From Halobellus ruber (GTDB lineage Archaea > Halobacteriota > Halobacteria > Halobacteriales > Haloferacaceae), in NCBI RefSeq assembly GCF_014212355.1, contig NZ_JACKXD010000006.1, forward strand, positions 179,509-243,508: a stretch of DNA of 64,000 nt, in the 5' to 3' direction. The notes beneath the pieces are model-generated. The model saw only the letters and a list, made by a program, of their open reading frames with translations, was not told the DNA's origin and made no database searches. Below are positions 1 to 9,723 of the stretch, one piece after another. Each line of letters starts with the position of its first letter. Position 1 is the first letter of the stretch. The position numbers and the translations under genes are program-made.

Positions 1-483
1 TCACGCGATTTCAGACACGATTGCGGGCCGTCGTCGCCGGCCGCCGCCGAGGATAAGCCCCTCGTCGGCACCGACCTGGTACGTCATCGCGAAGTACTGC
101 CGGATCTCCGGGCCGCCGACGGTCGTCGACTCCTCGTACCGTTTCGCCCGGATCGCCTCGGTCGCGCCGCCCGGCCCGCGGTTGCGGGCCAGCACGTCGA
201 TCCCCGCGTCCCGCGACGGCGGGCGAACGGTCGTGCGGTACCCCATCTCCTCCCAGAGGTCCGCGACGAACCGCTCGAAGCGGTACTCGTCCATCGACCG
301 CAGCGTTCGGAGCGACGGCGCGAGCCCGTCGCCGTCGGATGCTATGTCTGCGGGTCGGCGGCGCCGTTCGGCGCGAAGCGACCAGTTCGGTATAGTAACG
401 CGGTCAGCGTGTTCGGAGACAGAACCATCGGCGATATGAATACACTGTTCCCGGTCGGGGAGATGTCGGGAATACGCACCCAC
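1..483 (-). CDS. Mrr-like restriction endonuclease domain protein, probably degenerate
   Basis: The C-terminal half looks like the PD-(D/E)xK fold of Mrr/HJR-type nucleases. FERFVADLWEEMGY is followed by DAGIDV, which carries the metal-binding Asp, then by AKRY in the position of the usual QAKRY, then by TVGGPEIRQYF. The first 60 or so residues show no recognisable domain, so the true start may be internal (for example the Met at base 294). After GADEGLIL the family normally continues with a beta strand and a short tail ending near LVDGDDL. Here the protein stops early in an Arg-rich stretch, which suggests a truncated or decayed copy. The stop codon is at the very edge of the window. Activity is doubtful; the fold assignment is fairly sure. 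Confidence 0.55.
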   Translation of the reverse strand: MGAYSRHLPDREQCIHIADGSVSEHADRVTIPNWSLRAERRRRPADIASDGDGLAPSLRTLRSMDEYRFERFVADLWEEMGYRTTVRPPSRDAGIDVLARNRGPGGATEAIRAKRYEESTTVGGPEIRQYFAMTYQVGADEGLILGGGRRRRPAIVSEIA

Positions 484-532
484 TGCGGTCGCGCCGTCTC
501 CGACCCGCCCGGTCCGCCGGGGGAGCGGCCGA

Positions 533-1516
533 TTAACTGTGGATCCCCATCGCCTCGATCTGTTCTTGATACCGGTTCCGAATGGTGACCTCGGTCACCT
601 GGGCGACGTCGGCGACCTCGCGTTGGGTTTTCTTCTCGTTACACAGAAGCGACGCCGCGTAGATCGCCGCCGCCGCGAAGCCCGTCGGCGACTTCCCGGA
701 GAGCAACCCCTTCTCGGCGGTCGTCTCGATTATCTCGTCGGCCTTCGACTGGACTTCCTTCGAGAGCTCGAGTTCCGAGCAGAACCGCGGGACGTACTTC
801 TTGGGGTCGACCGGCTTCATCTCCAGGCCCAGCTCCTGGGAGATGTACCGGTAGGTCCGGCCGATCTCCTTGCGGTCGACGCGGGAGACCTCCGAAATCT
901 CCTCGAGGGAGCGGGGAATGCCCTCCTTCCGGCACGCTGCATACAGTGCGGAGGTGGCGACCCCCTCGATGGAGCGGCCGCGGATGAGGTCCTCGTTGAG
1001 CGCGCGGCGGTAGATCACCGACGCGACCTCGCGGACGGACCGCGGCACACCCAGCGCCGAGGCCATCCGGTCGATCTCCGAGAGCGCGAACTGGAGGTTG
1101 CGTTCGCCCGCGTCCTTCGTCCGGATCCGCTCCTGCCACTTCCGCAACCGGTGCATCTGCGAGCGCTTCCGCGAGGAGATCGACCGGCCGTAGGCGTCTT
1201 TGTCCTTCCAATCGATCGTCGTCGTCAGCCCCTTATCGTGCATCGTCTGGGTCGTTGGCGCGCCCACACGGGACTTCTCCTGCCGCTCGGAGTGGTTGAA
1301 CGCCCGCCACTCCGGCCCGGGATCGATCTGTTCTTCCTCGACGACGATCCCCGTCGGTTCGTGGATGAGTTCCCCATCACCCGTGCGGACGAGGTCTTCC
1401 TCGTCCATATCCTCGACGTCGATGTCGTCAGTTTCCTCGTCGGATTCCTCCTCGCGGTCGCCCTGCCACCGCGTCCTGTCGGCGTCCTGTTCCCGCTGGC
1501 GGGTGGGCCGTGTCAT
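533..1516 (-). CDS. tfb: Transcription initiation factor IIB (TFB) lacking zinc-ribbon cysteines
   Basis: 327 residues. TFB bridges TBP and RNA polymerase at archaeal promoters. The B-reader/linker region is clear ([23 protein letters not shown], then [19 protein letters not shown]), followed by two cyclin repeats (about residues 130-215 and 225-320) with a helix-turn-helix near the end ([20 protein letters not shown]). The N-terminal 55 residues are Asp/Glu-rich. Where a CxxC...CxxCG zinc ribbon is expected the sequence reads [19 protein letters not shown], with no cysteine at all. Haloarchaea carry several TFBs and this is a divergent paralogue. The gene is divergent from rnhA, and a TATA-like TTTAAG lies about 30 nt upstream of the ATG. 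Confidence 0.93.
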   Translation of the reverse strand: MTRPTRQREQDADRTRWQGDREEESDEETDDIDVEDMDEEDLVRTGDGELIHEPTGIVVEEEQIDPGPEWRAFNHSERQEKSRVGAPTTQTMHDKGLTTTIDWKDKDAYGRSISSRKRSQMHRLRKWQERIRTKDAGERNLQFALSEIDRMASALGVPRSVREVASVIYRRALNEDLIRGRSIEGVATSALYAACRKEGIPRSLEEISEVSRVDRKEIGRTYRYISQELGLEMKPVDPKKYVPRFCSELELSKEVQSKADEIIETTAEKGLLSGKSPTGFAAAAIYAASLLCNEKKTQREVADVAQVTEVTIRNRYQEQIEAMGIHS

Positions 1517-1620
1517 CGCATTTTTATATTCGACAACTGGACGGACTTAAACACTCCGCCGGCGTGCGTAAAATCCGGCCGAGACCGAAGCTTCATCCCC
1601 TCGCTGGAACTCCCTCCGGT

Positions 1621-2217
1621 ATGCCCAGTCTTGAGTGTGACCCCGACGCCGCTCGCGACCGCCTCGAGGCTGCGGGCGCCGAGGTCGTTGCGGGGAACAC
1701 CGAATACGAGCGGTGGCGGGCCGAGCGCGGCGACGCCACGGCCGTCGCCTACGACGACACGGTCGTCGTGCAGGGGACGAACCCGACGGACCTGCTCGCG
1801 TTGCTCCGGCCCGCCGAGGGCGGACGGGCGCACGTCTACTTCGACGGGGCGAGCCGCGGCAACCCCGGTCCGGCGGCGATCGGGTGGGTGCTTGTCACCG
1901 ACGAGGGGATCGTCGACGAGGGCGGCGACCGGATCGGCGAGACCACCAACAACCGCGCGGAGTACGCCGCCGTGATCCGGGCGCTGGAGGCCGCCGACGC
2001 GCACGGCTTCGACGAGGTCGACGTCCGCGGCGACTCCGAACTGCTCGTCAGGCAGGTCCGCGGGGAGTACGACACAAACAACCCCGAACTCCGGGAGCGG
2101 CGGGTCCGGGTCCGGGAGCTCCTAGAGCGGTTCGACCGGTGGACCCTCGAACACGTACCGAGAGAGGTAAACGACCGCGCCGACACGCTAGCGAACGAGG
2201 CACTCGACGATGCGTGA
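1621..2217 (+). CDS. rnhA: Ribonuclease HI
   Basis: 198 residues from the ATG at 1621. An upstream in-frame ATG at 1510 would overlap the tfb start and adds residues unlike the family. RNase HI removes RNA from RNA-DNA hybrids. The N-terminal 65 residues are an alpha/beta extension. The RNase H core starts at VYFDGASRGNPGPAAIGWVL (first catalytic Asp) and continues with TNNRAEYAAVIRALEAA (catalytic Glu), VRGDSELLVRQVRG (second Asp) and VPREVNDRADTLANEA (last Asp). The stop overlaps the next gene by 8 nt, so the two are probably co-transcribed and translationally coupled. Confidence 0.95.
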   Translation: MPSLECDPDAARDRLEAAGAEVVAGNTEYERWRAERGDATAVAYDDTVVVQGTNPTDLLALLRPAEGGRAHVYFDGASRGNPGPAAIGWVLVTDEGIVDEGGDRIGETTNNRAEYAAVIRALEAADAHGFDEVDVRGDSELLVRQVRGEYDTNNPELRERRVRVRELLERFDRWTLEHVPREVNDRADTLANEALDDA

Positions 2218-2866
2218 GGACCCACACGAGGCGTCAGACCCGGCAGACGCGGACGACACCGACAGCGGACAGGGGGGCGAGTACGTCGACGGAACCGACG
2301 ACGAAGTCGACGGGGGCGACGACACGGGCGATCGGGAGATCCCCGAGGAGGTCGTCTCCGAAGCCGAGCGGCTGACCCGACTCGCTACCGACGCCGCGGT
2401 CGACGCCGAGGCGGCGGTGTACCGCGACCGCAGAGCGGAGATCGTCCGGGAGCACGACTTCGTTCCGCGCGTCCGCGAGGAAGACGACACGCTCGTGCTC
2501 TACCCCGAGGAGTGGGTCGAGGAGGGCTTGATCCAGCTCGACCGGATCGAGGACACCGACCGCGCGGTCGAGGTGTCGCTGTCCGGGCCCGACCACGGCG
2601 CCGAGTGGGAGGCTGTCGAGGCGGACAACGAGGCGATCGTGGCGGCGGTGGCCGAGGAACACGGCCAGGTCCACGCCGCGAACGTCCGTGCGTTCGCGGA
2701 CTTCATGGGGAACCACTATCTGAAGCGCGTCGACGACGCGACCGAAGCCGAGAGAGCGGAGTTCCTGACGGAGTACTACCCGCGGAACGCGTGGCCCTCG
2801 GCCGAACAGGCCGCTGTCGTCGAGGAGAGCCTGCGGCTGGCGGCGGAACGCGGCGACGGGACGTAG
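2210..2866 (+). CDS. Conserved haloarchaeal protein of the rnhA operon
   Basis: 218 residues. It begins inside the last codons of rnhA, the usual sign of a coupled operon partner. The first 45 residues are a low-complexity acidic segment. A helical region follows (SEAERLTRLATDAAVDAEAAVYRDRRAEIVREH), then a mixed alpha/beta part containing TLVLYPEEWVEEGL and NHYLKRVDDATEAERAEFLTEYYPRNAWPS. There is no signal peptide, membrane segment or catalytic motif I can name. It matches my memory of proteins annotated only as RnhA operon protein in haloarchaea. Function unknown; cytoplasmic by appearance. Confidence 0.88.
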   Translation: MREDPHEASDPADADDTDSGQGGEYVDGTDDEVDGGDDTGDREIPEEVVSEAERLTRLATDAAVDAEAAVYRDRRAEIVREHDFVPRVREEDDTLVLYPEEWVEEGLIQLDRIEDTDRAVEVSLSGPDHGAEWEAVEADNEAIVAAVAEEHGQVHAANVRAFADFMGNHYLKRVDDATEAERAEFLTEYYPRNAWPSAEQAAVVEESLRLAAERGDGT

Positions 2867-2884
2867 GAACGCGGCCGGCGGCGG

Positions 2885-3244
2885 CTACCGGTTGGCGTCG
2901 ATCAGGTCCGTGAGCTCGGCCGCGCGCTCGTCGTCCGTGACGAATTTCCCGAACATCCAGTCGAACTGGTCTAGGAGGGCGGAGTGGCCGTCCCCGGTGA
3001 GTTCGTACTGGTTCGTGCGTTTGTCGAGTTCGCTTTTCTCGACCAGCCCCATCTCCACGAGGTCGTCGAGGTTGGGGTAGAGCCGCCCGTGGTTCACTTC
3101 CGTGCCGTAGTACGTCTCGAGGTGGCTCTTGATCGCGAGCCCGTACATCGGCTCCTCGGCCAGAATGACGAGAATATTCTGCTGGAACGCTGTGAGATCA
3201 CGGACGACGCTGCCGTTCTCGACAGCCGTCTGAACTTCCGTCAT
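2885..3244 (-). CDS. PadR-family winged-helix transcriptional regulator
   Basis: 119 residues from the ATG at 3244. A longer reading from 3283 is possible, but GGCTTAAATG lies about 27 nt upstream of 3244, as expected for a leaderless haloarchaeal transcript. The core shows the PadR wing: LTAFQQNILVILAEEPMYGLAIKSHLE, then NHGRLYPNLDDLVEMGLVEKSELDKRTNQYELT, followed by a short C-terminal helix (LLDQFDWMFGKFV). PadR proteins bind DNA as dimers and usually repress. The gene stands alone, converging with the rnhA operon, so its target cannot be read from context. Confidence 0.9.
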   Translation of the reverse strand: MTEVQTAVENGSVVRDLTAFQQNILVILAEEPMYGLAIKSHLETYYGTEVNHGRLYPNLDDLVEMGLVEKSELDKRTNQYELTGDGHSALLDQFDWMFGKFVTDDERAAELTDLIDANR

Positions 3245-3334
3245 AGCTGCGTTGAAGGTGTCGGCACATTTAAGCCTTCTCAACCGGAGTGCGTAGACCG
3301 ACCCCTTTCGGGTGTGAGAATCCCGTACAGCGTC

Positions 3335-3375
3335 CGGGTTGAAAGGAATTATATATGATATCGAATCGCCACCGA
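3335..3375 (+). promoter_or_regulatory. Unassigned strong TATA-like element
   Basis: The sequence GAAAGGAATTATATATG at about 3339-3355 looks like a purine-rich BRE plus TATA box on the plus strand. It is about 190 nt upstream of the ppa start and much stronger than the weaker box (ACTTTTTGT, about 3512-3520) that fits ppa itself. It may drive a small RNA or an extended ppa leader; no convincing ORF follows it. Confidence 0.4.
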
Positions 3376-3541
3376 GAGTGGACGTACAGTCGGCTCAGCC
3401 GCAACTATCGGAAACATACGGCGAGTATCGGGATATTCCCCGACGAGTATCCGGATCATACCGGGTGTGGACCGACGGGACCTTCCGGCCGTCCGGTGGC
3501 GATGCGAAAGGACTTTTTGTACGTTCGGAGTCTTCCCGAGT

Positions 3542-4075
3542 ATGACGAACCTCTGGGAGGACCTCGAAACCGGACCGGACGCGCCCGACGTCGTCTACGC
3601 CGTCGTGGAGTGTCTCAAGGGTGAGCGGAACAAATACGAGTACGACAAGGACGTGCCCGGCGTCGTCCTCGATCGGGTGCTACACTCGAACGTCCACTAC
3701 CCCTCGGACTACGGCTTCCTGCCGCGGACCTACTACGACGACGAGGATCCGTTCGACGTTCTCGTACTCGTCGAGGACCAGACGTTCCCGGGGTGTGTGA
3801 TCGAGGCGCGTCCCGTCGCGATGATGGAGATGGACGACGACGGCGAGAAGGACGACAAGGTGATCGCCGTCCCCGCCGAAGACCCCCGCTACGACCACGT
3901 CGAGGGCGTCGACGACCTCACCGACCAGCGGAAAGACGAGATCTCGGAGTTCTTCGAGACGTACAAGAACCTCGAAACGGGCAAAGAGACCGAGACCCTC
4001 GGCTGGAAGGACGCAGACGCCGCCAAGGACGCCATCGAACGCGCGATGGACCTCTACGAGGACGAGTTCGCGTAA
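3542..4075 (+). CDS. ppa: Inorganic pyrophosphatase (soluble, family I)
   Basis: 177 residues from the ATG at 3542, the family start (MTNLWEDLETGPDAPD). It hydrolyses pyrophosphate to phosphate in the cytoplasm and so pulls biosynthetic reactions forward. Family I motifs are intact: NKYEYDKD, VHYPSDYGFLPRT, then the metal-binding signature DEDPFDVLVL and later the Asp-rich DDGEKDDKVIAVPAEDPRY. Length is normal. The protein is strongly acidic, as expected for a salt-in cytoplasm. It is monocistronic, with an AT-rich promoter region upstream. Confidence 0.97.
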   Translation: MTNLWEDLETGPDAPDVVYAVVECLKGERNKYEYDKDVPGVVLDRVLHSNVHYPSDYGFLPRTYYDDEDPFDVLVLVEDQTFPGCVIEARPVAMMEMDDDGEKDDKVIAVPAEDPRYDHVEGVDDLTDQRKDEISEFFETYKNLETGKETETLGWKDADAAKDAIERAMDLYEDEFA

Positions 4076-4415
4076 CGCCCGCGGCGACGGCGATTCCGAC
4101 CGCCGAACACCGGCTTTCCCGACCGGTACCGTCGCTATCCCCGTGAGTTATCGTGGCTCCCACGCCGATGCGTTATGCGTATGGGTAATCCTTTCACCGC
4201 CGGCGACGTACTCGAAAACGCGTATGACCGAGTCCACCCCTCGCGTCGGCGTCGCCCACCCGACGGTCGTCCCCGCCAACCACCGGCAGCGAAACGAACC
4301 CGACGGCCGGGACGGGGAGACGACGGAGCGTGTCGGATCGGCGTAACCCCGCGATAGTGCGTCCGGCGTGCGGCGAAGGGAACCGCTTTTACTCCCGCCG
4401 CGACTACGGGGAGTG
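4076..4415. other. Gene-poor stretch between ppa and the rhomboid gene
   Basis: 340 nt without a supported gene. A 40-codon ORF starting at the ATG at 4224 (MTESTPRVGVAHPTVVPANH...) has codon use compatible with the genome but no recognised relative and no clear TATA box at the right distance. GCTTTTACTC at about 4384-4393 is the likely TATA box of the next gene. No tRNA or obvious stable RNA is seen. Confidence 0.5.
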
Positions 4416-5357
4416 ATGGCTACCTGCGACGAGTGCGGGGAGCACGAGAACCTCCCGTACCAGTGTCACCGGTGCGGGAACACCTTCTGTGGCGAACACC
4501 GGCTGCCGGAGAACCACGACTGTCCGGGGTTGAACGAGTGGGACGACCCCTCCGGCGTCTTCGACAGCGGCTTCGACGAGTCCGTCCGGAACCGCGGCCG
4601 GACGTCGAGCACGGGGTACCTCGACCGTCTCACCGGCACGGGCGGGATACTCGGCTACTTCCGCGGGAACATGAGCTACACCTTCCTGGGCGTGATGTGG
4701 ATCACGTTCGGACTTCAGTATCTCGTCTTCCCGTTCGCCCTCGGGGCGCCCCCGCGGAGCGACCTCTGGCAGGCCGTTTTCGTGCTCTCGCCCGGCAACA
4801 TCGGGTACGTCTGGACGTGGATCTCCTCCATTTTCGCCCACGGCGGGTTCACCCACATCGCGTTCAACAGTATCGCGCTGTACTTCTTCGGCCCGGTGGT
4901 CGAACGCTACCTCGACACCCGCCGGTTCACCGCCCTGTTCTTCGGCGCTGGGATCGTCGCGGGGCTGGCGCAGGTCGGCTCCACCATCCTGACCGTGGGC
5001 CCGTTCGGACCGGGCGTCGTCGGCGCGTCGGGCGCGATTATGGGCGTTCTCGGCGTTCTCACCGTGCTGAATCCCGGCCTCAAGGTGTACCTCTACTTCA
5101 TCATCCCGATGCCGCTGTGGGTGTTGACCTTCGGGTTCGCCGCGTTCAGCATCGTCGCCGGGTTCGGCGCCTTCGGCGGCGGGCTGACCGGCGGCAACGT
5201 CGCCCACCTGGCGCACCTCGCGGGGCTCGTGATCGGCTTGGCGTACGGCGCCCGCGTGAAGGGTCGCGTCGGCGTCCCTAACTCCCTGGAGTTCGGCCGC
5301 GGCGGCGGGGGGAGAGGCGGTCCCGGCGGTCCCGGCGGCCCCGGCCGCGGCCCCTAA
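4416..5357 (+). CDS. Rhomboid-family intramembrane serine protease with N-terminal AN1-like zinc finger
   Basis: 313 residues from the ATG at 4416, with a TATA-like box about 27 nt upstream. Residues 3-45 hold eight Cys/His ligands in an AN1-type spacing (CDECGEHENLPYQCHRCG, CGEHRLPENHDC). About six membrane helices follow. The rhomboid catalytic Ser is in GASGAIMG (Ser205) and the His in NVAHLAHLAG (most likely His267). A Gly-rich tail ends the protein. It should cleave transmembrane substrates within the membrane; the substrates are unknown. Only 4 nt separate it from the endonuclease V gene, so they probably form one transcript. Confidence 0.93.
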   Translation: MATCDECGEHENLPYQCHRCGNTFCGEHRLPENHDCPGLNEWDDPSGVFDSGFDESVRNRGRTSSTGYLDRLTGTGGILGYFRGNMSYTFLGVMWITFGLQYLVFPFALGAPPRSDLWQAVFVLSPGNIGYVWTWISSIFAHGGFTHIAFNSIALYFFGPVVERYLDTRRFTALFFGAGIVAGLAQVGSTILTVGPFGPGVVGASGAIMGVLGVLTVLNPGLKVYLYFIIPMPLWVLTFGFAAFSIVAGFGAFGGGLTGGNVAHLAHLAGLVIGLAYGARVKGRVGVPNSLEFGRGGGGRGGPGGPGGPGRGP

Positions 5358-5361
5358 CCCG

Positions 5362-6150
5362 ATGCGTCCCGTACGCCCGGCGTTCGTCCCCGACCCCGAC
5401 GCGAGCCGGGAGGTGATGGAGTCGCTCCAGCGGGAGGTCGCGGCGGCGGCGACGTGGACCGACGACTTCGATTTCGCGACGGAGTCGGTCGGTGCGGTAG
5501 ATCGGTCGCTTTCGGCACCCGACGCCGACCCGCCGCTCGTCGCCGGCGTCGACCAGGCGTTCCCCGAGGACCGCGCGGTCAGTGTCGTCGTAGTCACTCG
5601 CGGGGACACGGTCGTCGAGCGAGCCCACGCGATAACCGACCTCGCGATCCCGTACGTTCCGGGTCTGCTCGCGTTCCGCGAGGGCGACCCGATCCTGGCG
5701 GCCTTTTCGGAGCTTGCGGCCGACCCCGACCTCGTCGTCTTCGACGGCAGCGGCCGGATCCACTACCGACAGGCGGGGCTGGCGACCCACATCGGCGTGA
5801 CCCTCGACCTCCCGAGCGTCGGCGTCGCGAAGGGGCTGCTGTGTGGGACGCCGGACGAAGCCGTCGACGGGCGCCCCGAGGGGTGGCGGGCGCCGATCCG
5901 GGCCGACGCCGACGTGGAGAACGCCAAACCCGGCACCGCCATCGGCCACGCCTTCCAATCGCGGCAGTACGATTCGAGCCGGAGGATCAATCCCCTCTAC
6001 GTCAGCCCCGGCCACCGCGTCGGCGTCGGGACCGCGACCGACCTGGTCGAACGGCTGTGTGACGGCTACAAGCTTCCGGAGCCGACGCGGCGTGCTGACG
6101 CGTACGCCGACGAACTAAAACGGGAACACGACGGGAACGCCCGGGAGTAG
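5362..6150 (+). CDS. nfi: Endonuclease V (deoxyinosine-specific)
   Basis: 262 residues. Endonuclease V nicks DNA (or RNA) next to deaminated adenine (inosine). Family signatures are GVDQAF (first catalytic Asp), [29 protein letters not shown] (catalytic Glu), [22 protein letters not shown] (second Asp) and [10 protein letters not shown]. The protein starts 4 nt after the rhomboid stop. It has the normal family length plus a short basic/acidic tail. Confidence 0.95.
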   Translation: MRPVRPAFVPDPDASREVMESLQREVAAAATWTDDFDFATESVGAVDRSLSAPDADPPLVAGVDQAFPEDRAVSVVVVTRGDTVVERAHAITDLAIPYVPGLLAFREGDPILAAFSELAADPDLVVFDGSGRIHYRQAGLATHIGVTLDLPSVGVAKGLLCGTPDEAVDGRPEGWRAPIRADADVENAKPGTAIGHAFQSRQYDSSRRINPLYVSPGHRVGVGTATDLVERLCDGYKLPEPTRRADAYADELKREHDGNARE

Positions 6151-6203
6151 CGCCGCTCCCGGACTCGAAAACACTTATTCGTGCGGTGGCATTCCCACAC
6201 CAT

Positions 6204-8129
6204 ATGAGCGAAATCGTTGTCAGCCTCCCCGACGGGTCGGAACTCGCCGTCGACGAGGGGGCGACGGTCGAGGACGTCGCCTACGAGATCGGGCCGGGAC
6301 TCGGCCGCGACACCGTCGCCGGGGTCGTCGACGGCGAGCTCGTCGACAAGGTCGACCCCGTTCACGACGGCGCGGAGGTCGTCATCGTCACCGAGGACAG
6401 CGACGAGTACCTCCGCGTGCTCCGGCACTCCGCGGCGCACGTCTTCGCGCAGGCGCTCCAGCGCCTCCACCCCGAAGCGAAACTCGCGATCGGTCCGCCG
6501 ACCGACGAGGGGTTCTACTACGACGTCGCGAACGTCGACCTCGACGCCGACGATCTGGAATCGATCGAAGCGGAGATGGAGGCGATCCTCGAAGAGGACC
6601 TCCCGATCGAACGGGAGACCCGCTCCCGCGCGGACGCCTTCGAGACCTACCCCGACAACCGCTACAAACGGGAGATCCTGGAGGAGGAGGCCGCGGGCGA
6701 GGATCCGGTCTCCTTCTACGTCCAGGGCGACTTCGAGGACCTGTGTCAGGGGCCGCACGTCGACTCCACCGGCGACGTCGGCGCGGTCACGCTGCTCACC
6801 ATCTCCTCGGCGTACTGGCGCGGCGACGAGGAAAACGAGACGCTCACCCGGGTGTACGGCACCGCCTTCGAGTCCGAGGCCGACCTCGAACAGTACCTCC
6901 AACGCCGCGAGCAGGCCAAGGAACGGGACCACCGGAAGCTGGGCCAGGAGCTCGACCTCTTCTCGATCCCCGAGGTCACCGGCCCCGGGCTACCGCTGTA
7001 CCATCCCAACGGCAAGCGGATCCTGGACGAACTCTCCGAGTACGCCCGCTCGTTGAACCTCGACGCCGGCTACGAACCCGTCGAGACGCCGCATCTCTTC
7101 CGGACGGAGCTGTGGAAGAAGTCGGGCCACTACGACAACTACGTCGACGACATGTTCCTCCAGGAGGTCAACGACGAGGAGTATGGATTAAAGCCGATGA
7201 ACTGCCCGGGTCACGCCACCATCTTCGACCAGAAGTCGTGGTCCTACCGGGACCTCCCGGTCCGGTACTTCGAGGACGGCAAGGTCTACCGGAAGGAACA
7301 GCGCGGGGAACTCTCGGGGCTCTCGCGGGTGTGGTCGTTCACGATCGACGACGGCCACCTGTTCTGCCGGCCCGAACAGATCGAACAGGAGGTAAACCAG
7401 GTGATGGACGCAATCTACGAGGTGCTCGACACGTTCGGGCTCGACGCCCACGTCGCGCTCGCGACCCGCCCGGAGAAGTCGGTCGGCGGCGACGAGATCT
7501 GGGAGCAGGCCGAATCCCAGCTCCGGTCGGTGCTGGAGTCGGCCGGCATCGACTACGACCTCGAACCCGGCGACGGCGCCTTTTACGGCCCGAAGATCGA
7601 TTTCGCGTTCGAGGACGCCCTCGGGCGGAAGTGGGACGGGCCGACGGTTCAGCTCGATTTCAATATGCCCGAGCGCTTCGAGTTGACCTACACCGGCGAG
7701 GACAACGAGGATCACCGGCCGGTGATGATCCACCGCGCGCTGTACGGCTCCTACGAGCGGTTCTTCATGGTGCTGATCGAACATTTCGACGGGAAGTTCC
7801 CCACGTGGCTCGCGCCCGAACAGGTGCGGATCCTCCCGATCAGCGACGACCAACTCGGCTACGCCCACCGCGTGAAGAACGAACTCGACGACTTCCGCGT
7901 TTCCGTCGAGGACCGCTCGTGGACCCTCGGCCGGAAGATCCGGGAGGCACAGGAGGAGCGCGTGCCGTATATGATCGTCGTCGGCGGCGACGAGGCCGAG
8001 GCGGGCACCATCTCCGTCCGGGACCGGAAGGAACGCGAGCGCGGCGACGTCGGGGTCGAGGAGTTCCGCAGACACCTCCGATCGGAGGTCGACGACCGGC
8101 GGCTCGAACCCGACTTCATCGGGGAGTAA
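6204..8129 (+). CDS. thrS: Threonyl-tRNA synthetase
   Basis: 641 residues from the ATG at 6204; CACTTATTCG lies about 27 nt upstream. It charges tRNA-Thr with threonine. Domains in order: TGS (residues 1-60), the editing domain with the HxxxH motif ([19 protein letters not shown]) and SAD-like region (about 65-220), and the class II catalytic core with motif 1 ([11 protein letters not shown]), motif 2 ([24 protein letters not shown]) and motif 3 ([11 protein letters not shown]). The anticodon-binding domain is at the C terminus ([14 protein letters not shown]). It is the bacterial-type architecture that haloarchaea use. It converges with the MFS gene with a 10-nt gap. Confidence 0.98.
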   Translation: MSEIVVSLPDGSELAVDEGATVEDVAYEIGPGLGRDTVAGVVDGELVDKVDPVHDGAEVVIVTEDSDEYLRVLRHSAAHVFAQALQRLHPEAKLAIGPPTDEGFYYDVANVDLDADDLESIEAEMEAILEEDLPIERETRSRADAFETYPDNRYKREILEEEAAGEDPVSFYVQGDFEDLCQGPHVDSTGDVGAVTLLTISSAYWRGDEENETLTRVYGTAFESEADLEQYLQRREQAKERDHRKLGQELDLFSIPEVTGPGLPLYHPNGKRILDELSEYARSLNLDAGYEPVETPHLFRTELWKKSGHYDNYVDDMFLQEVNDEEYGLKPMNCPGHATIFDQKSWSYRDLPVRYFEDGKVYRKEQRGELSGLSRVWSFTIDDGHLFCRPEQIEQEVNQVMDAIYEVLDTFGLDAHVALATRPEKSVGGDEIWEQAESQLRSVLESAGIDYDLEPGDGAFYGPKIDFAFEDALGRKWDGPTVQLDFNMPERFELTYTGEDNEDHRPVMIHRALYGSYERFFMVLIEHFDGKFPTWLAPEQVRILPISDDQLGYAHRVKNELDDFRVSVEDRSWTLGRKIREAQEERVPYMIVVGGDEAEAGTISVRDRKERERGDVGVEEFRRHLRSEVDDRRLEPDFIGE

Positions 8130-8139
8130 CGGACGCCCC

Positions 8140-9516
8140 TCACAGCAGGGTCTGACCCTTCGTTTCCGAGCCCCAGACGAAAAGCGCGACCCCGGCGAGC
8201 ACCAGCGACACCGCCACCGGCGCGAACGCGACGAGATACCCGAACCGTGTGAGCGTCCCGAAGAACACGGGGCCGGCGACCGCGGCGACCTTCCCGATCG
8301 ACCCCGTGAACCCCAATCCGGTCGACCGGACCTCCGTCGGAAAGATCTCCGAGGTGTAGGCGTACAGCACCGCCCACGCACCGAGCACCGCAAACCCCAT
8401 CACGAACAGCCCGAGCAGGAACACGGCCGTCCGGGAGGCGCCGAAGTCGATGCCCGCACCGGGAACCGCCCCCGCGAACAGGAGGATGCCGACGCCGCCG
8501 AGGCTGGTGAACCCCCCCAGCGTCCACTTCCGGCCGATCACCTCGATCAGAACCGCCGCGCTGACCTGCCCGACCAACTGGAAGACGGTGACGACGAACA
8601 GGAAGCCATAGAGGTTGTCGGCGTAGCCCGCGGCCGCCACCGTGTCGGGCAGCCAGGTGAAGACGCCGTAGAACGTGAGGTTGATCACGGCCCACAGGCT
8701 CGCAACCAGGACCGTCGTCCCGAGCAACTCCGGTTCGAAGAGCCGCCGGTAGCCCAGGTCGTCGGCGTCGGCGACGCGCCACGGCCCCGAGACGGCCGGC
8801 AGGTCGCCGCCGGCGCGTGCGGCGATCGTTTCGAGCGCCTCCGTCGCGGCCGCCGTCCGCCCCTGGCGGGCGAGGAAGTACGGCGACCGTGGGAGGAGCC
8901 GAACCACAACGACCGCGAGTCCGATCGGCGCGATCCCGATCGCGAAGAACACCCGCCAGGCCGCCACGCCGACGACCCGGCCGTCGGGGGCGCCCAGCAC
9001 CGACAACACGGTCCAGGCGAACACCACCACCACCATCGCGCCGACCGAGTAACTCGCCTCCAGGTAGGTGATGTACCGCCCGCGAACTTCCGAGGGGATG
9101 AGTTCGGCGAGATAGGAGGTGCCCGCGACCAGCGCCCCGCCGAGACCGACGCCCGTGAGAAACCGGAGCGCGACGACCGAGTAGACGCCGACGCCGAAGG
9201 CGGTCGCCGCGGTGAACGTCGAGAAGGTGACGATGGAGCCGACGAGCGTGCGCTTGCGGCCGGCGCGGTCGGCGTACCACCCGCCGACGGTGTTGCCGGC
9301 GAGCATCCCGAGCAGGCTCGCACTGCCGAGGACGCCGGCCGAAAACCCCGAAAGCGTCCAGCGCTCGATGAACGTCGGGAGGGTAAAGGAGATGGCGAGA
9401 ATCGAGATCGCCATCGCCGCCCAGGTGCCGCCGACGATCGCGATCACGAGCCAGTGGAACCGGCCGACCGGGACCTCGTCGACGATATCTCCGACGCGCT
9501 GCTCTTGGCCCCCCAT
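8140..9516 (-). CDS. MFS transporter (sugar/metabolite:H+ symporter type)
   Basis: 458 residues with about 12 membrane helices. MFS signatures: GGWYADRAGRKRTLVGS in the loop between helices 2 and 3, RFLTGVGLGGALVAGTSYLAELIPSEVRGR (helix 4/5 motif), YTSEIFPTEVRSTG in the second half, and a C-terminal SETKGQTL that resembles the PETKG of sugar porters. The substrate cannot be read from the sequence; sugars or aromatic/organic acids are the usual ones for this subgroup. It is a single gene, convergent with thrS. Confidence 0.9.
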   Translation of the reverse strand: MGGQEQRVGDIVDEVPVGRFHWLVIAIVGGTWAAMAISILAISFTLPTFIERWTLSGFSAGVLGSASLLGMLAGNTVGGWYADRAGRKRTLVGSIVTFSTFTAATAFGVGVYSVVALRFLTGVGLGGALVAGTSYLAELIPSEVRGRYITYLEASYSVGAMVVVVFAWTVLSVLGAPDGRVVGVAAWRVFFAIGIAPIGLAVVVVRLLPRSPYFLARQGRTAAATEALETIAARAGGDLPAVSGPWRVADADDLGYRRLFEPELLGTTVLVASLWAVINLTFYGVFTWLPDTVAAAGYADNLYGFLFVVTVFQLVGQVSAAVLIEVIGRKWTLGGFTSLGGVGILLFAGAVPGAGIDFGASRTAVFLLGLFVMGFAVLGAWAVLYAYTSEIFPTEVRSTGLGFTGSIGKVAAVAGPVFFGTLTRFGYLVAFAPVAVSLVLAGVALFVWGSETKGQTLL

Positions 9517-9723
9517 TCCGCCGGTGCTTCCCCGTGGAGTGGTAAAAATCGCGTGTTTACGACGCGGTGGATCCGCGATCGCGGGCGAGGCGCGTGTCGT
9601 GGCGGCTCACGGGGATCCCGGCCACGGCCGTCGTATTTCGGGTAGCGTTCAAGTGGGTCGGCGGCCTACCACCCGGAAGACAGTGTCAGGACCACCCCAG
9701 CGGACCGCCGGAGGGCAGCACCG

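Noticed and set aside
4224..4346. 40-codon ORF downstream of ppa
   Set aside because: No recognised relative, no well-placed promoter box, and a composition that is not distinctive; left as an unresolved possibility only.
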